NCBI GenBank assembly: GCA_001306305.2
Contig: CP155577.1
Location: forward strand, 496,001 to 560,000
Length of the DNA stretch: 64,000 nt
Source: Citromicrobium bathyomarinum
GTDB lineage: Bacteria > Pseudomonadota > Alphaproteobacteria > Sphingomonadales > Sphingomonadaceae
Direction: 5' to 3'
Position 1 is the first letter of the stretch. Each line of letters begins with the position of its first letter. The translations under genes and the position numbers were made by a program. Of this stretch, positions 62,343-64,000 are shown one piece after another. Under the pieces are notes generated by a model, which made no database searches, was not told the DNA's origin, and saw only the letters and a list, made by a program, of their open reading frames with translations.

Positions 62343-62452
62343 AATAGCGGTCTACCCCACGCCCAATATACCGCACGGAATACGAGATATTCTTTGCGGG
62401 CTTTTGGACGACGAACCTCCCTTCAGAGGGACAACAGGGGCCGCCCACCGCC

Positions 62453-63388
62453 ATGTTCGACCAGACCACGCCCGACGGCTTGCCAAAGGAATTCGCCGCC
62501 TTCGCGGGCGGTGCCGACAACGTCTCCGCCTTTCCCTCGATCGAGCCTTCGGTGCCCGAGCCACAGGACGGCAAGCGCCGCCGTTTCCGCACGATCTGGA
62601 TCAGCGACGTGCATCTGGGCACCAAGGGCTGTAATGCGGAGATGCTGATCGATTTCCTCGACAGCACCGATTCCGAAACAATGTATCTGGTCGGCGACAT
62701 CATCGACGGCTGGCGGCTGAAGAAGAAGTTCTACTGGCCCGCCGCGCATAACGACATCGTCTGGCGGATCCTCAAGCGGTCCAAGCGCGGCACGCGGATC
62801 GTCTATATTCCGGGCAACCACGACGAGGTCGTGCGGCCGTTTTGCGGGATGAACTTCGGCGATGTCGAAATCCGCCGCGCCGCGTTCCACACCACCGCCG
62901 ACGGGCGCCGGCTGATGGTTCTGCATGGCGACGAATTCGATACCGTGATGCTCACCCACAGGTGGCTCGCATTCGTGGGCGATACCGCCTACCATCTGAT
63001 GATGGCGCTGAATCAATGGGTCAACAAGGCCCGCACAGCGCTGGGGATGCCCTACTGGTCGCTGTCGAAGGCGGCCAAGCACAAGGTGAAGAATGCGGTC
63101 GAGTTCATCTCGAAATACGAGGAAATCGTTGCCCGCGCCGCCGGAGAGCGCGGAGTCGACGGGGTCGTGTGCGGCCATATCCACACCGCAGAGCACCGCA
63201 TGTTCGCGCATCACGGGCGCGAGATCGAATACTGGAACGATGGCGACTGGGTCGAAGGGTGCAACGCACTGGTCGAACATTTCGACGGGCGGATGGAAAT
63301 CCTCCACTGGCCGGACGAGATCGCGAAGCGCGAAACCGCCCCTGCCGCGCATGACGACGCGGCGGACGATGTGCGGGCGGTCGCCTGA
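62453..63388 (+). CDS. plcP: PlcP-like metallophosphoesterase (annotated type: UDP-2,3-diacylglucosamine diphosphatase)
   Basis: 311 residues. The five metallophosphoesterase metal motifs are complete: SDVHLG (about residue 50), GDIID (about 82), GNHDE (about 121), HGDEFD (about 158), GHIHT (about 241). Family databases tend to call this LpxH, but LpxH is about 240 residues. An adjacent SqdX-like glycosyltransferase and an upstream Pho box instead fit PlcP, the phospholipase C that strips phosphate headgroups when phosphate is scarce. The choice between PlcP and LpxH is inference. It overlaps the next gene (TGATG). Confidence 0.85.
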   Translation: MFDQTTPDGLPKEFAAFAGGADNVSAFPSIEPSVPEPQDGKRRRFRTIWISDVHLGTKGCNAEMLIDFLDSTDSETMYLVGDIIDGWRLKKKFYWPAAHNDIVWRILKRSKRGTRIVYIPGNHDEVVRPFCGMNFGDVEIRRAAFHTTADGRRLMVLHGDEFDTVMLTHRWLAFVGDTAYHLMMALNQWVNKARTALGMPYWSLSKAAKHKVKNAVEFISKYEEIVARAAGERGVDGVVCGHIHTAEHRMFAHHGREIEYWNDGDWVEGCNALVEHFDGRMEILHWPDEIAKRETAPAAHDDAADDVRAVA

Positions 63389-64000
63389 TGCTGCTGGTCG
63401 AACCGGGGGGCCTGGCTGAGTTGGCCGAACTGCCGCCCAAGTCGATCGCGATCGTCACCGACGCGTGGTATCCGCAGATGAACGGCGTGGTCCGCACGCT
63501 GACCACCACCTGCGACATCCTGCGCGCGCACGGGCACCAAGTGGATATGATCACGCCTGATCAGTATCCCTCGCTGCCCTGCCCGACCTATCCCGAAATC
63601 CGCCTTGCGCTGACCCTGCCCGGCACCGTGGGCCGGCGGCTGTCGGACCTGCACCCCGATGCGGTGCATATCGCCACCGAAGGCCCGCTGGGGCTGGCCG
63701 CGCGGCGATACTGCATGGCCAAGGCGGTGCCGTTCACCACCGCCTATCACACGCAGTTTCCCGACTATGTCGCGCGGCGCACCTCGCTGCCCTCGGATGC
63801 GTTCTGGCCCTATATCCGCTGGTTCCACCGCCCCGCGCAGCGGGTGATGGTGGCGACCGAGAGCATCCGCGAGGAACTGCGCGCGCAGGGCCTCACCCGG
63901 CTGCACCACTGGGGACGCGGGGTCGATCTGGAGGCCTTCCATCCCGATGTCGGGCCCTGCGAGGATTACGAGGGGCTGGTCCGTCCGATTCAGCTTTATG
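63388..64000 (+). CDS. agt: GT4 glycosyltransferase, Agt/SqdX-like (3' truncated by window)
   Basis: 204 residues visible; the frame is open to the end of the window. After a short leader comes the GT-B N-terminal domain: IAIVTDAWYPQMNGVVRTLT (about residues 20-39, with the NGVVRT motif of diacylglycerol glucosyltransferases), HIATEGPLGLAARRYC, TAYHTQFPDYV and WGRGVDLEAFHP. In the PlcP pathway Agt glycosylates the diacylglycerol PlcP releases, replacing phospholipids by glycolipids. The start overlaps the plcP stop, so the two are co-translated. Confidence 0.88.
   Translation, partial: MLLVEPGGLAELAELPPKSIAIVTDAWYPQMNGVVRTLTTTCDILRAHGHQVDMITPDQYPSLPCPTYPEIRLALTLPGTVGRRLSDLHPDAVHIATEGPLGLAARRYCMAKAVPFTTAYHTQFPDYVARRTSLPSDAFWPYIRWFHRPAQRVMVATESIREELRAQGLTRLHHWGRGVDLEAFHPDVGPCEDYEGLVRPIQLY

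Noticed and set aside
63211-63942. Minus-strand open frame opposite plcP-agt
   Set aside because: The plus-strand frame encodes a clear GT-B glycosyltransferase that runs off the window end; the antisense frame has no domain.

Overview
This 64 kb window is a high-GC, densely packed chromosomal segment from an alphaproteobacterium. It is most likely a sphingomonad of the Erythrobacteraceae type. The support is gene content typical of that group (PopZ/DUF2497, DUF1491, DUF6489-like, UrcA, a Suv3-like helicase next to an S4 protein and FdxA, CarD) and the alphaproteobacterial origin gene order. No rRNA gene is present, so the genus is an inference. I saw no tRNA, rRNA, CRISPR array, prophage, insertion sequence or defence island; nearly everything is core genome.

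Layout. 1-5.1 kb: the 3' end of ribF, then ileS-lspA-DUF3035 lipoprotein, and a UrcA protein behind terminators. 5.1-8.7 kb (minus): a LytTR response regulator with its LytS-type kinase, and class I fumarase. 8.9-16.1 kb (plus): a pcm-like gene, tolC, popZ, an S9 peptidase, a 2Fe-2S ferredoxin, a CBS protein, erpA and xth. 16.2-22.7 kb (minus): sleB, DUF1491, thioesterase, ptsN, hpf, then dnaQ-coaE-aroE-maf-ppsR. 22.7-33.5 kb (plus): hemE-hemJ-rho, then mnmE-mnmG-rsmG-parA-parB. The divergence point at about 22.66-22.97 kb has the gene neighbourhood, DnaA-box-like 9-mers and AT-rich tract expected of the chromosomal replication origin. Four near-perfect or perfect parS sites lie 6-9 kb away, in and between mnmE, mnmG and rsmG.

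33.5-46.3 kb: a glycine-zipper protein, msrC, a sorbosone-dehydrogenase-like propeller, an acyl-CoA dehydrogenase, Sua5, two lipoproteins, CarD, YihY, a Sel1-repeat protein, FdxA, an S4 protein and the Suv3-like helicase. 46.4-53.6 kb (plus): an M23 peptidase preceded by an exact TTAA-N7-TTAA (CtrA-type) site, hemB, two tandem GNATs, a membrane-anchored spermidine-synthase-like protein, gamma carbonic anhydrase and DUF167. 53.6-61.1 kb: YoaK, an ATP-dependent DNA ligase, a small secreted protein, a VIT-family transporter, the ligase-associated exonuclease, ClpA and DUF1192. 61.2-64 kb: a quinone oxidoreductase, then a metallophosphoesterase and a glycosyltransferase behind a three-unit Pho box. 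That last pair matches the PlcP-Agt phosphate-starvation lipid-remodelling operon.

The most informative signals are non-coding or start-site features: the putative oriC and parS array, the Pho box, the CtrA site, a diverged intergenic repeat present twice (364-513 and 53120-53277), and maf and mnmE, whose conserved N-termini can only be encoded from non-ATG starts. I did not find a clearly novel multi-gene system; the rest reads as conserved housekeeping DNA.
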